From contig NC_084729.1 of assembly GCF_033807575.1 (NCBI RefSeq), positions 558,001-622,000 on the forward strand: DNA of 64,000 nucleotides, read 5' to 3'. The stretch comes from Cydia pomonella. Taxonomy: Eukaryota > Arthropoda > Insecta > Lepidoptera > Tortricidae. The number at the start of each line of letters is the position of its first letter. Position 1 is the first letter of the stretch. This document shows, piece after piece, positions 1 to 9,470 of the stretch. Below the pieces are notes generated by a model. It saw only the letters and a list, made by a program, of their open reading frames with translations. It searched no databases and was not told the DNA's origin. The position numbers were made by a program, and so were the translations under genes.

Positions 1-115
1 TTCATAGAGAAACATATAGGGTGACAGTTCAGTTAAGTATGAAAATTTAGTTCCAATGAAATTCCGCAATATGGTGCGTGATCATATATTACTGGTCAGG
101 CTTTATATAAATTTT

Positions 116-262
116 GACGACCGGTCTTGCCTAGTGGGTGTAGTGACCCTGCCTATGAAGCCGATGGTGCCGGGTTCAAATCCTGATAAGGGCATTTATT
201 TATGTGATGAGCATGGATATTTGTACCTGAGTCATGGGTGTTTTCTATGTATTTTAGTATTT
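116..262 (+). mobile_element. tRNA-derived SINE, family A, 5' part
   Basis: The head carries a pol III A-box-like TTGCCTAGTGGG and a B-box GGTTCAAATCC, followed by the family body with TGAGTCATGGGTG. It matches more than ten other copies in the window, for example at 16347 and 36813. The usual 3' tail is missing: the copy runs into a different repeat at about 258. Confidence 0.85.
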
Positions 263-432
263 TATACAATCGTTATATAATAGAGAGCTTTTCAGTCGAG
301 TACGTGTTTAGGCAACGAAGCTTGCTGAGTTGCCTAAGTTAGGTACGAGATTGAAAAGCTTGATTATATGACTATTGTATATAATACTTTTTCTACGAGA
401 CCTCAAAAATAATATTTTGTTTACTATAAAAT
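258..432. mobile_element. Foldback MITE, family P, copy 1
   Basis: Two arms of about 30 bp (TACAATCGTTATATAAT and the inverse near 385) flank a centre that is itself a hairpin: TTAGGCAAC pairs with GTTGCCTAA across the loop GAAGCTTGCTGA. A second copy lies at 21313-21484. No coding capacity is seen. The class is inferred from structure only. Confidence 0.7.
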
Positions 433-820
433 CTAAACCAATGAAAATTAGTAAATATCTAAGTAGACAAAAATGTAGTACAAAAATATTAACGCAGGAG
501 CTAGCCCGCCCGTCCCCTATTCTATGGGAGCGCGGCGGCAAATGATTGGTATTTTTTTTTATAGTTGACTACAGCATATCGAAATAAATTTTATAGTTGA
601 GTTGGGAGCCCATACATGAAAAGTATGCAATTATAGTACGAAACTATTATACACAAAACCTTTAAAAATGGGAGGTTTATTACGGTAGTCAGCAACGCGT
701 AACACTCCTGTAGTTGCAGGCCTCCATAGGCTAAGTTGATCACTTACTACCAAGCGAGCCGTATTCTATTTTGAAACATGTGAAGCGCTTAATCGCCTTA
801 ATACGTAAGTAAATAAAAAA
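433..820. other. AT-rich stretch with a degenerate family D trace
   Basis: No gene is recognised. Around 664-770 there is a decayed match to the 3' part of family D (GTTGCAGGC, then CCATAGGCTA), better seen at 18050 and 34270. The rest is unassigned. Confidence 0.4.
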
Positions 821-822
821 AA

Positions 823-905
823 AGTGGCTGTGACATAATCGGACAGACAGACGGACATGACGAATCTATAAGGGTTCCGTTTTTTGCCATTTGGCTACGG
901 AACCA
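823..905 (+). mobile_element. 3' terminal fragment of the family H repeat
   Basis: The stretch from GTGGCTGTGACATAATCGG through GACGAATCTATAAGGG to GGCTACGGAACC is nearly identical to the end of the element at 61671-62722. Only the last 80 bases are present here. It is a dispersed non-coding repeat of unknown class. Confidence 0.75.
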
Positions 906-1306
906 TAATAATGTTAATATGATGATGACGAATCATAAATTGTACATCAACCTTCGCTTTAATATGTACACAGTGATATTTCGTAGCTGTCTACGGCGTA
1001 GACCCTCTACGACCCGGAGCTACGCCGTAGGCATCGCTTTGAACTTCAAAGCATCGGTCGTTTCAAAAACGTCTCAACTGTCATGTTATTTTAAGTCAAA
1101 TACGACGTTTTGAAGTATAACTTAATGGCTACTGAAGTTGCTTTTATCGTATTGTTAAATTAGGCAATTTAGTTATTTATTATGTTATTATAAAATGTTT
1201 GTTTCGTTTGTAGTATCTTGATGGTTTATATTATAAAAAAATAATCTACATGAAGGTATAATCTGGTCGTAATCACAGGTTATGAATTTGTTCTGGATTT
1301 GATCTG
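906..1306. other. Non-coding stretch with TACG-rich inverted motifs
   Basis: No gene is recognised. Around 980-1040 the motif CTACGGCGTAG and its inverse occur next to each other. Similar motifs lie near 13490, 18260 and 19690, so this is probably repeat-derived. The remainder is AT-rich and featureless to the eye. Confidence 0.4.
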
Positions 1307-1760
1307 AGTACCTGGGCGACCGAGCCCAGTAACTATTTATTGTAATATGGTGGTGATAATCTTAACTACATTTTTTTACTAAATTAAACTTGTCTAAAAC
1401 AATAAAAAATAAAAAAATTATATATAAACTTGAACATATAAAAAAAAAAACAAAAGTTAGTCACCGGGCGAGATTCGACCCCGTAACACTCGTTGCTAGC
1501 CGTCCGCGTCTTAACCCGCTGGACCAGACGGACAGTGGCTGGCAACACGAAATTAACGACCATATTCTGCGTCGAAAGAAAAACGCATGAAAACTCGAAA
1601 ACACGCGTTTTCCCAAACATAAGACTAATCTTGATCGATTGTTTACCCCCAAAAACCCCCATATACCAAATTTCAGCGAAATCGTTAGAGCCGTTTCCGA
1701 GATCACAGAAATATATATATATATATATACAAGAATTGCTCGTTTAAAGGTATAAGATAT
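1307..1760. mobile_element. Dispersed repeat family M, copy 1, with internal tRNA-like module
   Basis: The element matches 40342-40811 almost end to end: it starts AGTACCTGGGCGACCGAG, continues through AACTTGTCTAAAACAAT, has a tRNA-like block, and ends with a TA run and CAAGAATTGCT. The copy at 40342 keeps the terminal hairpin ACCGAGC-TTT-GCTCGGT that this copy has lost. A hairpin near an end would fit a non-autonomous Helitron, but the class is unproven. Confidence 0.7.
1460..1532 (-). other. tRNA-like module in family M, copy 1
   Basis: On the minus strand this block carries TGGTCCAGCGG, a fit to the tRNA A box, and a B-box-like GGTCGAATCTC about 73 nt in span. The acceptor ends do not pair, so it is not a working tRNA gene. 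The intact sister module is at 40511-40582. Confidence 0.6.
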
Positions 1761-1847
1761 GGATACGATCTGTCAGTGTCAAAATAACATTTTTATAATC
1801 AGAAACGTAATATGTAAGCTGAGAGAGGAGACCCCCATACATACAAT

Positions 1848-1905
1848 CACGGCCCGATTCGAAGAATGATTAAAACACGTTTAAGATCTTGTAAAGGAAC
1901 GCGAG
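1848..1905. mobile_element. Terminal fragment of the CGGCCCGATTCGAA MITE (family N)
   Basis: CGGCCCGATTCGAAGAATG followed by TTTAAGATCTTG matches the ends of the complete copies at 6443-6707 and 6946-7217. Only one terminus is present. Confidence 0.7.
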
Positions 1906-2024
1906 CGGCCTTAAAAAAACTAACGGCTGTTCTATGTAATTGCTGCTTTTTGTTCGTTTCTTAGGGATACCATACTTTACTTTGATTTACATTGCTACAG
2001 ACAAGTACAGTTTGACGATATAAG

Positions 2025-3545
2025 TACGGCATATTCAGGGAGATAATTTCCGTATATTTCGTGGGCAAAGTTCTAGGTAAAATATCCTAACTCTGCCCAC
2101 TATAAACACCTTAAATGAGACATTTTCTTTGACAAACACACACGATGTTTAGCCAAACCGTTGTCACAGAGAAAGCTTTTGACTAAGCCCGCTTTTGTGG
2201 CACTAAGCCCGATATCTGAACCATAGTCGGAATCGATCCTGCATTAAGAAATCCGTATTAAAAATAACAAAAAGTGATTTAAAAATCTACGTTATATTTA
2301 TTGATATACGTAGACATTTTTTTCATGGTACAACAGCCTCATTTTCTGTTAAAGGCAATTATTGACAATCAATTTTAATATCTTTATCTTATTATATATT
2401 ATTATAGAAATAAGAGCTTTTAACGTTGTTTTATTATGTAGTTAGTAATATGAATGCTAGTTTTAAATGACTATATACATACTAACCTTGATTCTCTGAC
2501 ATTACGGCATATTCATGGAGAATATAGGTACAAGTAGATAATTTCCGTATATTTTGTGGGCAAAGTTCTAGGTAAAATATCCTAACTTTGCCCACTATAA
2601 ACACCTTAAATGAGACATTTTCTTTGACAAACACACACGATGCTTAGCCGAACCGTTGTCACAGAGAAAGCTTTTGACTAAGCCCGCTTTTGTGGCACTA
2701 AGCCCGATATCTGAACCATAGTCGGAATCGATCCTGCATTGAGAAATCCGTATTAAAAATAACAAAAAGTGATTTAAAATTCTACGTCATATTTATTGAT
2801 ATACGTAGACATTTTTTTCATGGTACAACAGCCTCATTTTCTGTTAAAGGCAATTATTGACAATCAATTTTAATATCTTTATCTTATTATATATTATTAT
2901 ATAAATAAGAGCTTTTAACGTTGTATTATTATGTAGTTAGTAATATGAATGCTAGTTATAAATGACTATATACATATTAACCTTGATTCTCTGACATTAC
3001 GGCATATTCATGGAGAATATAGGTACAACTAGATAATTTCCGTATATTTTGTGGGCAAAGTTCTAGGTAAAATATCCTAACTTTGCCCACTTTAAACACC
3101 TTAAATGAGACATTTTCTTTGACAAACACACACGATGTTTAGCCAAACCGTTGTCACAGAGAAAGCTTTTGACTATGCATTAAGCCCGCATTTACCTGAG
3201 CCGCAGCCGGGATCGATCCTGCATCTAATACATTAAGAGTACCCATATAGAAGGGAGTAATTTCCTTATAATAATGGGTAAAGTTATAAAAAATTCTAAC
3301 TTTGCCCACAAAACATACCTAAATACAAAATATTATTACTTACTCATTGAAATTTTATTGATTTAATGCCTTAAGGCATTCTATTCCAGTCAACCACTGA
3401 GCCAAAGACATGTTCTTTGTAAAGCACGTCTAATATCGTGTGTTTAGCCAAATCGTTGTCACAGAGAAAGCTTTTGACTATGCATTAAGCCCGCTTTTAC
3501 CTGAGCCGCAGCCGGGATCGATCCTGCATCCGATACATTAAGAAA
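2025..3545 (+). repeat. Tandem array of about 480-495 bp units
   Basis: Units begin with TACGGCATATTCA at 2025, 2503 and 2998. The first two are 478 and 495 bp and nearly identical; the third is cut short near 3235, and a fourth diverged unit runs to about 3545. Every unit contains the inverted pair GTGGGCAAAGTT / AACTTTGCCCAC with a 16 base loop. Each also carries an A-box-like TAGCCAAACCG, and the last two a B-box-like GGATCGATCC, so a pol III origin is possible. It could be a local satellite or a tandemly amplified SINE. Confidence 0.85.
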
Positions 3546-3768
3546 TTGGGTCAAGCGATACATTACTCGTAGCTTACTGCACGCAGAGGGTTCCTTCAGG
3601 GTGTCTAACGGTCCCTATTCAAACTATGCTTATAGGAATATCTCATTTCACGAAGGCGGGTTTAAGCGGAACCGAGACTCTAACCCTAATGGGGATCAAG
3701 ATGGCCGACTTCGTGATATGAAATACTCCAGAGTTTTTAAATATAAACAATAAACCTACTTATAATAA

Positions 3769-4033
3769 ATAAATAAATAAATATTATAGGACATTATTAC
3801 ACAAATTGACTAAGTCCCACAGTAAGCTCAATAAGACTTGTGTTGAGGGTACTTAGACAACGATATATATAATATATAAATATTTATAAATACTTAAACA
3901 CATAGAAAACACCCATGACTCAGGAACAAATATTCATGCTCATCACACGAATAAATGCCCTTACCAGGATTTGAACCCGGGATCATCTGCTTCGTAGGCA
4001 GGGTCACTACCCACTAGGCCTAACCGGTCGTCA
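3769..4033 (-). mobile_element. tRNA-derived SINE, family A, near full length
   Basis: This is the reverse complement of the family A consensus: ATAAATAAATA tail, TTGACTAAGTCCCACAG, CCATGACTCAGG, then the tRNA-like head with GGATTTGAACCCGG and CCACTAGGCC. About 265 bp long. Confidence 0.9.
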
Positions 4034-4127
4034 TCATATTAGAGTGCAAGAGCGATTACAGCGGCAGTTAAGCCCTAGGGGGCTTTGTTCGCTGGCATTA
4101 TTTTTAGAAAGTATGTATTGTAAATTG

Positions 4128-4434
4128 AAGACCTAGTGGCTGAACCTAACATCATGGGAGAAAGTAAAGCCCACAGACTCCGTTGGTTGGGCCACCTTGA
4201 GAGAATGGACGAAGATTGGAACGTAAAAAGAGCGTACCTGGGTCGCCTAGCAGGAGGACGTCCTATCGGACGCCCCAGGTATCGCTGGAGCGACATGGTG
4301 GAGGCGGATCTGCGCGAGCTTCGAGTCGAAAATTGGCGAGAAGTCGCACAGGACCGAGAAAAGTAGCGCTGTCTTGTCTCGGAGGCCAAATCTCATTGTG
4401 GGTCGCTGAGCCAACGGAGTAAGTAAGTAAATAT
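4128..4434 (+). pseudogene. LINE (RTE-like) 3' coding end, truncated
   Basis: The open stretch reads AEPNIMGESKAHRLRWLGHL and continues RMDEDWNVKRAYLG, GRPRYRW and VEADLRELRVENW. This is the C-terminal tail typical of RTE-like non-LTR retrotransposon polyproteins, after the reverse transcriptase domain. The frame stops at DREK followed by TAG at 4364-4366, where the copy at 39288 has a TGG tryptophan; the usual C-terminal residues follow after that stop. The 3' end is AAGTAAGTAA. It lacks all catalytic domains and is dead. Confidence 0.8.
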
Positions 4435-5135
4435 GTATACGTTTTGTGTAAATAAAAAAAAAGATGTCACAACGATACGATACCGATCTTTTAGTGCTAA
4501 GAGGGTTGTATACACATGATCGTCCATGAAAAAAGAGAAAATGTTTTTCCACTTATAAATATATTTTAGGAAACCTGCACACATCTGCGAAGAAATTCAA
4601 AGGTGTATGTGAAGTCCTCAATCCGCATTGGGCTAGCATGGGGACTATAGCCCGAGCCTTCTCGCGCTTGAGAGGAGGCCTGTGCCCAGCAGTGGGACGT
4701 ATATAGGCTGAATTATTATTATTATTTTAAATATTTTCCATTCTCCATGATATTTTAGTATGCTAACAGACACAATGAAAACAAACAAACAAACGTTTAT
4801 TCAGCAAATAAGCCACAGGGGCACTTTTACGTGTGAAATTTTTAAAATCACTAAAAGAACAAAATACTATTACAAATATTTAATCAATCAAATATTAGAT
4901 ACTAGAAAAACTATAATTATACGTTTTCCTTTTTTTTTGCAAAATTTGCAATACATTTTTGTAAGCGAAACCTATAAATCTAGTATATATTATGCTGAAG
5001 TGATCGACATAAAGTGATTTGTTAAGATTTAGTTAGTGGAAAACGTTTTCTCCCGAGCTGGAATTTCATTGAAAAAGTACCGTTATTTCGCTTGGATCGC
5101 AAAGCTATTTTCCCTCTTAATAGTAAAGACTCGCC
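4435..5135. repeat. Dispersed repeat family S, copy 1, split by a SINE
   Basis: Segments at about 4510-4566 and 4736-5135 match 12405-12660, including AAACGTTTTCTCCCGA, TTATTTCGCT and GCAAAGCTATT. A SINE 3' fragment (4567-4735) sits between them. No coding signal was seen. Confidence 0.55.
4567..4735 (+). mobile_element. SINE family C, 3' part
   Basis: CTGCGAAGAAATTCAAAGG, AATCCGCATTGGGC, GGGGACTATAGCCC and GCCCAGCAGTGGGACGT, ending in ATTATTATTATT, match 15840-15960 and 59420-59578. The tRNA-like head is missing, as expected from 5' truncation. Confidence 0.85.
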
Positions 5136-5165
5136 TACCGAGGGTTCCGTACTTTTTAGCATTTG
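5128..5165 (-). mobile_element. Short family G fragment
   Basis: CGAGGGTTCCGTACTTTTTAG matches, in reverse orientation, the end of the family G element at 44657-44876. Confidence 0.6.
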
Positions 5166-5260
5166 TTGGTAGAGGAAACTACCTATAAAGCGAAATTATA
5201 GTTATGAAATATTTTTTCCACGTTTAATAATCAAGAATAGGTAAATCTCTCTACGCCCCT

Positions 5261-5955
5261 TTTTAGGGTTCCGTAGTCAACTAGGAACCCTTATAGTTTC
5301 GCCATGTCCGTCTGTCTGTCTGTCTGTCCGAGGCTTTGCTCCGTGGTCGTTAGTACTAGAAAGCTGAAATTTTTCATGGATATATAAATCAATAAAGCCG
5401 ACAAAGTCGTACAATAAAATCTAAAAAAATAATTTTTTTTAGGGTACCTCCCCTACACGTCAAGTGGGGGTGAAATTTTTTTTTCGCTTGAACCCTAGAG
5501 TGTGGGGTATCGTTGGAAAGGTCTTTCAAAACTAATAGGGGTTTTCAAAAAAATTTTTTTGATAAAGTGAATATATTCTGAGATAATCGCTCCGAAAGAA
5601 AAAAAAAAGTGTCCCCCCCCTCTAACTTTTGAACCATAGGTCCAAAAAATATGAAAAAAATCGTGGAAGTAGAGCTTAAGAAATACATTAAATGAAAACT
5701 ATAGCGGACATGATCAGTTTAGCTGTTTTTGAGCTATGGCAAAAAGTTTCCCCTTCATAGTAAAAAGACTTACTTTAATTAGGAACTGATTATGCAAATT
5801 TGCCTATTTGTTTAACTCGGGTGAAAGTTACCGTTTCATCCCTTGGTTAACAATTTACTATACTTTGAGCTCCAGTTTAGCTTATTGTGACGGAAGAGTA
5901 ACTACGGAACCCTACGCTGAGCGTGGCCCGACATGCTCTTGGCCGGTTTTTTTTT
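5261..5955 (+). mobile_element. Non-coding DNA repeat family F, copy 1
   Basis: The element runs from TTTTAGGGTTCCGTAGTCAA, through a GTCTGTCTGTCTGTC run and CTCCCCTACACG, to AACTACGGAACCCTAC and GCTCTTGGCCGG plus a T run. A close relative is at 51251-51898 and a 3' fragment at 12321-12400. AGGGTTCCGTAG near one end and CTACGGAACCCT near the other are inverse, consistent with a MITE. Confidence 0.8.
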
Positions 5956-5986
5956 AAATTTAACACGATTTCTACTTGCATTTATG

Positions 5987-6072
5987 TACAGTAAGTTGCA
6001 GAGATAACTGACCACCCTGCAAAAAATATTCTACGCTAGCGGATCAGTTATCTCTACAACTTAGTGTACTAT
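5987..6072. mobile_element. Short foldback element
   Basis: GTTGCAGAGATAACTGA on the left and TCAGTTATCTCTACAAC on the right are inverse, with outer TACAGTAA and TTAGTGTA. The whole foldback is about 85 bp. Confidence 0.6.
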
Positions 6073-6184
6073 CTTCAACAGTTTTCGCTACATTCCGAAA
6101 TCCCTGATGTATATGTTACCTGCATCGAAACTCACACATACTTGTATCTCTAGAAAACAAAACACCGAATATGTAGAAGCCTGT

Positions 6185-6371
6185 ACCCCTAGTGTAAATA
6201 TTTTCGACAGCGAAACGTAACGTACGCGTTTGCGTTAAGTGTCATTTTGTATGAGATTTTTGACTTTCCAAAACATCCCGCTTGGCGCGCTGTTTAAAAA
6301 CCCATACAAAATGAGACTTAACGCAAACGCGTACGTCACGTTTCAAAATCGAATTTATTTACACTAGGGGT
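6185..6371. mobile_element. 187 bp palindromic MITE (family I), copy 1
   Basis: It starts ACCCCTAGTGTAAAT and ends ATTTACACTAGGGGT. Each arm carries ACGCGTTTGCGTTAAGT and TCATTTTGTAT, so nearly the whole element folds back on itself around GCTTGGCGCGC. Five further copies occur in the window. No reading frame is present. Confidence 0.85.
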
Positions 6372-6409
6372 ACTGATATAGAATGTGATAGAAACTGTAC
6401 ATCGTGGGC

Positions 6410-6935
6410 CCATTTACCTCGACAGATTTTTAAGGTGACCCTCGGCCCGATTCGAAGAACGATAAGTTCTGGTTTAGATAAGTTTTCATTTAGATATCGT
6501 TTGTATGTCGTATAATTGACAGAAGCAGCTCTATTCGGGCAACCAATGTCACTTTGACGTTAGAAATATCGTAGATACTCGTAGATCCTATTGGGATCTC
6601 AGCAGAATTGAAATAAACGTCAATTTTGACATGTCGTTTTGTTATCGGTCTTTTAAAGATCTTTTCAAGAACTTAAACATGTCTTAATCATTCTTCGAAT
6701 CGGGCCGCCTGCCTATGATGCCGAATATCCTGGGTTCGAATCCCGGGAAGGGCATTTATTTGTGTAATGGGCGGGGATATTTGTTCCTGAGTCATGGGTG
6801 TTTTCTATGTATATATGTATGTATTTATCTATGTAAGTATGTTTATCGTTGCCTAGTATCTATAGTACAAGTTTAGGACCTAACCTTAGTTTGGGGCTAG
6901 GTCGGTCTGTGTGAAATGGCCTTTTTTTGAAAAAT
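6410..6935 (+). mobile_element. tRNA-derived SINE split by a MITE
   Basis: The left piece ends AAGGTGACCCT and the right piece resumes GCCTATGATGCCGAA, then GGGTTCGAATCCCGGG, TGAGTCATGGG and GGGGCTAGGTCGGTCTGTG. Joined, they give the family A-like head plus a different 3' body. The insertion between them is the family N MITE at 6443-6707, so that MITE is the younger element. Confidence 0.75.
6443..6707. mobile_element. CGGCCCGATTCGAA MITE (family N), complete
   Basis: The termini are CGGCCCGATTCGAAGAACG and its inverse ending CGAATCGGGCCG. CCT lies on both sides (6440-6442 and 6708-6710), giving a 3 bp target duplication. The length is 265 bp with no frame. Confidence 0.85.
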
Positions 6936-6945
6936 TTGTTTCTGT

Positions 6946-7217
6946 CGGCCCGATTCGAAGAATGATTAAGACCCATTTAAGATCTTGGAAAGATCCTTAA
7001 AAGATAAATAACAAAACGACATGTCAAAATTGACATTTATTTCGATTCCGCTGAGATCCCAATAAGATCTATCTACGATATTTCTAACGTCAAAGTGACA
7101 TCAGTTGCCCGAATCGAGCTGCTTCTGTCAATTATACGACATACAAACGATATCTAAATGAGAACTTATCTAAACCAGAACTTATCGTTATCGCATCTTA
7201 TTTTTCGAATCGGGCCG
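6946..7217. mobile_element. CGGCCCGATTCGAA MITE (family N), opposite orientation
   Basis: This 272 bp copy is inverted relative to 6443-6707 and is flanked by TGT on both sides (6943-6945, 7218-7220). The pair forms a large inverted repeat around the SINE body. Confidence 0.85.
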
Positions 7218-7220
7218 TGT

Positions 7221-7608
7221 AATTACTAGGTGAAAAACGCATTTTTGACCTCGACACTGCCACCATGTGACTGTTCAGACATATCTACTGACACACATTC
7301 AAATTTAAAGGAAACTCGCAATTTTTATCTGTAAATAACAAACCTACTATTCTTAATACTTATTCGTTACAAAGTTTTTTTTCACCATAAATGTTAAAAG
7401 AAATAACGTGTTGTGTGCAAAAAACACCACACACACGCACACACAATTTTCAGTGTTAAAAAGGGAACGGTTAAAAGTCAAATAACATTTTTGGCTCCTT
7501 ATTCAATCAATTCATTATTTATCAGGAATGCATACATACATAAATATCGTCGGTCTGCCTATATTCACGGACTGTAATGCCCCTCCGGCCAATATTAAAA
7601 TTATTATT
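7221..7608. other. Unassigned AT-rich stretch
   Basis: No gene or family was recognised. A short CA-rich run lies near 7425-7450. Confidence 0.4.
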
Positions 7609-7880
7609 GACGACCGGTTTGGCTTAGTGGGTAGTGACCCTGCCTACGAAGCTGATGGTCCCGGGTTCAAATCCTGGTAAGGGCATTTGTTCGTGTGATG
7701 AGCATGGATATTTGTTCCTGAGTCATGGGTGTTTTCTATGTATTTAAGTATTTATTAATATTTATATATTATATATATCGTTGTCTAAGTACCCTCAACA
7801 CAAGCCTTATTGAGCTTACTGTGGGACTTAGTCAATTTGTGTAATAATGTCCTATAATATTTGTTTATTTATTATTTATT
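7609..7880 (+). mobile_element. tRNA-derived SINE, family A, full length
   Basis: It starts GACGACCGGTTTGGCTTAG, has B box GGTTCAAATCC and TGAGTCATGGGTG, and ends TATAATATTTGTTTATT. The length and order match the other complete copies. Confidence 0.9.
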
Positions 7881-8039
7881 TAAATTATTAATCAATTAAT
7901 CGAATCAATTGAATTAATCATTAACCAATATATTGTTGACATTGACGTTTTTTCTTAGATTTACTGATAAGATTTTCTGTCCTTTATTTTCGTTTTATTT
8001 AATTGTTATTAAGTAAAATGGTATTATTATGTTACCGAA

Positions 8040-8167
8040 TACTCTAGAATAGAATATGTAGAATAATAATATTGTGTGCCCTTACAGGGTGTCATGATCT
8101 AACTTATATAATGTAACACCTATTATGTACATGACAATACAGTATTGAATAAATTGAAATTGAAATT
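8040..8167 (+). mobile_element. LINE-like 3' tail
   Basis: The segment ends GAATAAATTGAAATTGAAATTG in effect: a polyadenylation-like AATAAA followed by a short repeated ATTGAA tail, typical of insect LINE 3' ends. No coding part is attached, so the assignment is tentative. Confidence 0.45.
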
Positions 8168-8344
8168 GCATGGTTAAAATCTGTCAGATTATATGGGTCC
8201 ACGGTGTATATGGCTTTTGTCATTGTTTTTACACACTTTTATTCCTAATTGTATTTCTTATATGCATGTCTGTAAGCTAATGTAAAGTCTAAGAAAAAAT
8301 CGTGGAGTTACCTTCAAAAGATGGCGCTGAAAGCAATGTTTCTA

Positions 8345-8610
8345 GTACGGAAGGTGGAGATAAGGAACGAAATCTCCATGTACCAAAAAGTGTCATCAAA
8401 AAACTTTAAATAGGTGGCGCTACAATACCTAGAGTACTTGAACAAAAAAAAACAAATCATAGACAGCGCAATTCACTCCGTCAATAACGCCTAGGTTCTT
8501 AGCTACTCTAGCGCTACTCTGGAGAGATTTGGAACTATTATTTATAGCTGACAGCTGGACACTTTTGCATAAGTTCTGCCATAAGAGATGCCACTCCTCT
8601 TAATTCCACA
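8345..8610. mobile_element. MITE family U, diverged copy
   Basis: The interior (CCAAAAAGTGTC, TAGGTGGCGCTACAATACC, AATAACGCCTAGGTTC, GAGAGATTTGGAACT) matches the element at 38939-39199. The terminal inverted repeats are worn here. Confidence 0.7.
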
Positions 8611-9075
8611 CTCCATAGTTTCTAGGAAACTGAACTGTCAAACGTTAATTTTTTATATTAGCTGTCAAATTCAAAGCACGAATCTGATTACGAATTTGAC
8701 GATTATTAAATTCAATAATTATTTTTCACATTAAATGTTTAGCGAAATTTATATATCTTCCAAACCCTTTATATAGGAGATAAACACGTTTCCATAACAA
8801 AAAAAAACAAATTGAGTTTTTTCAACGCATTGTTATGGTATAACAAAGAGAAGTGTTAACAAATTTTATGGATTTAGGCGGTTTTTACATTGAGTGCGGC
8901 CGCACGCCGCTGCGGTGTGCGAGAGGGACATCGCCTTATTTGTACATAGTGCAGTCTCGCTCACAAACCGGAGAAATAACCGTGGGTAGTCTAAACTGAA
9001 TTAAGAAGAAAGAAGGGAGATAGTAGTTTGAGAAAACATTTTTTGTTTCAGATATATTTTTGTAGTGTTTGTCGA
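8611..9075. other. Unassigned stretch with a GC-rich patch
   Basis: No gene is recognised. At 8895-8935 the sequence turns GC-rich (GCGGCCGCACGCCGCTGCGG), probably part of a short foldback repeat. Confidence 0.35.
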
Positions 9076-9320
9076 AGTCTGGTGGCCTAGCGGTAAGAGC
9101 GTGCGACTTGCAATCCAGAGGTCGCGGTTTCAAACCCCGGCTCGTACCAATGAGTTTTTCGGAACTTATGTACGAAATATCATTTGATATTTACCAGTCG
9201 CTTTTCCGTGAAGGAAAATATCGTGAGGAAACTGGACTAATCCCAATAATGCCTAGTTTACCCTCCGAGTTGGAAGGTCAGATGGCAGTTGCTTTCGTAA
9301 AAACTAATATCCTAAATATA
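9076..9320 (+). mobile_element. SINE family B
   Basis: The head carries TGGCCTAGCGGTAAGAGCG and GGTTTCAAACC, followed by CCAATGAGTTTTTCGGAAC and GAGTTGGAAGGTCAGATGG. It matches the minus-strand copies at 11083-11387 and 26813-27146, but its 3' part is missing. Confidence 0.85.
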
Positions 9321-9470
9321 TTATAAACAAAAACTTTAAATAAGGCAATTTTTATAATATTTGTATAATAATATATACAGTTAATTATTAATAATACACT
9401 GAATTTTGGGATATAAATGCCCCCAATGTTAGAAAAAGTACTACTTCAAAAAAATTGGAGGCGTCACGGC

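Noticed and set aside
2025..3545. CRISPR-like array
   Set aside because: Units are about 480 bp with no short repeat and unique spacer pattern, and the DNA is eukaryotic.
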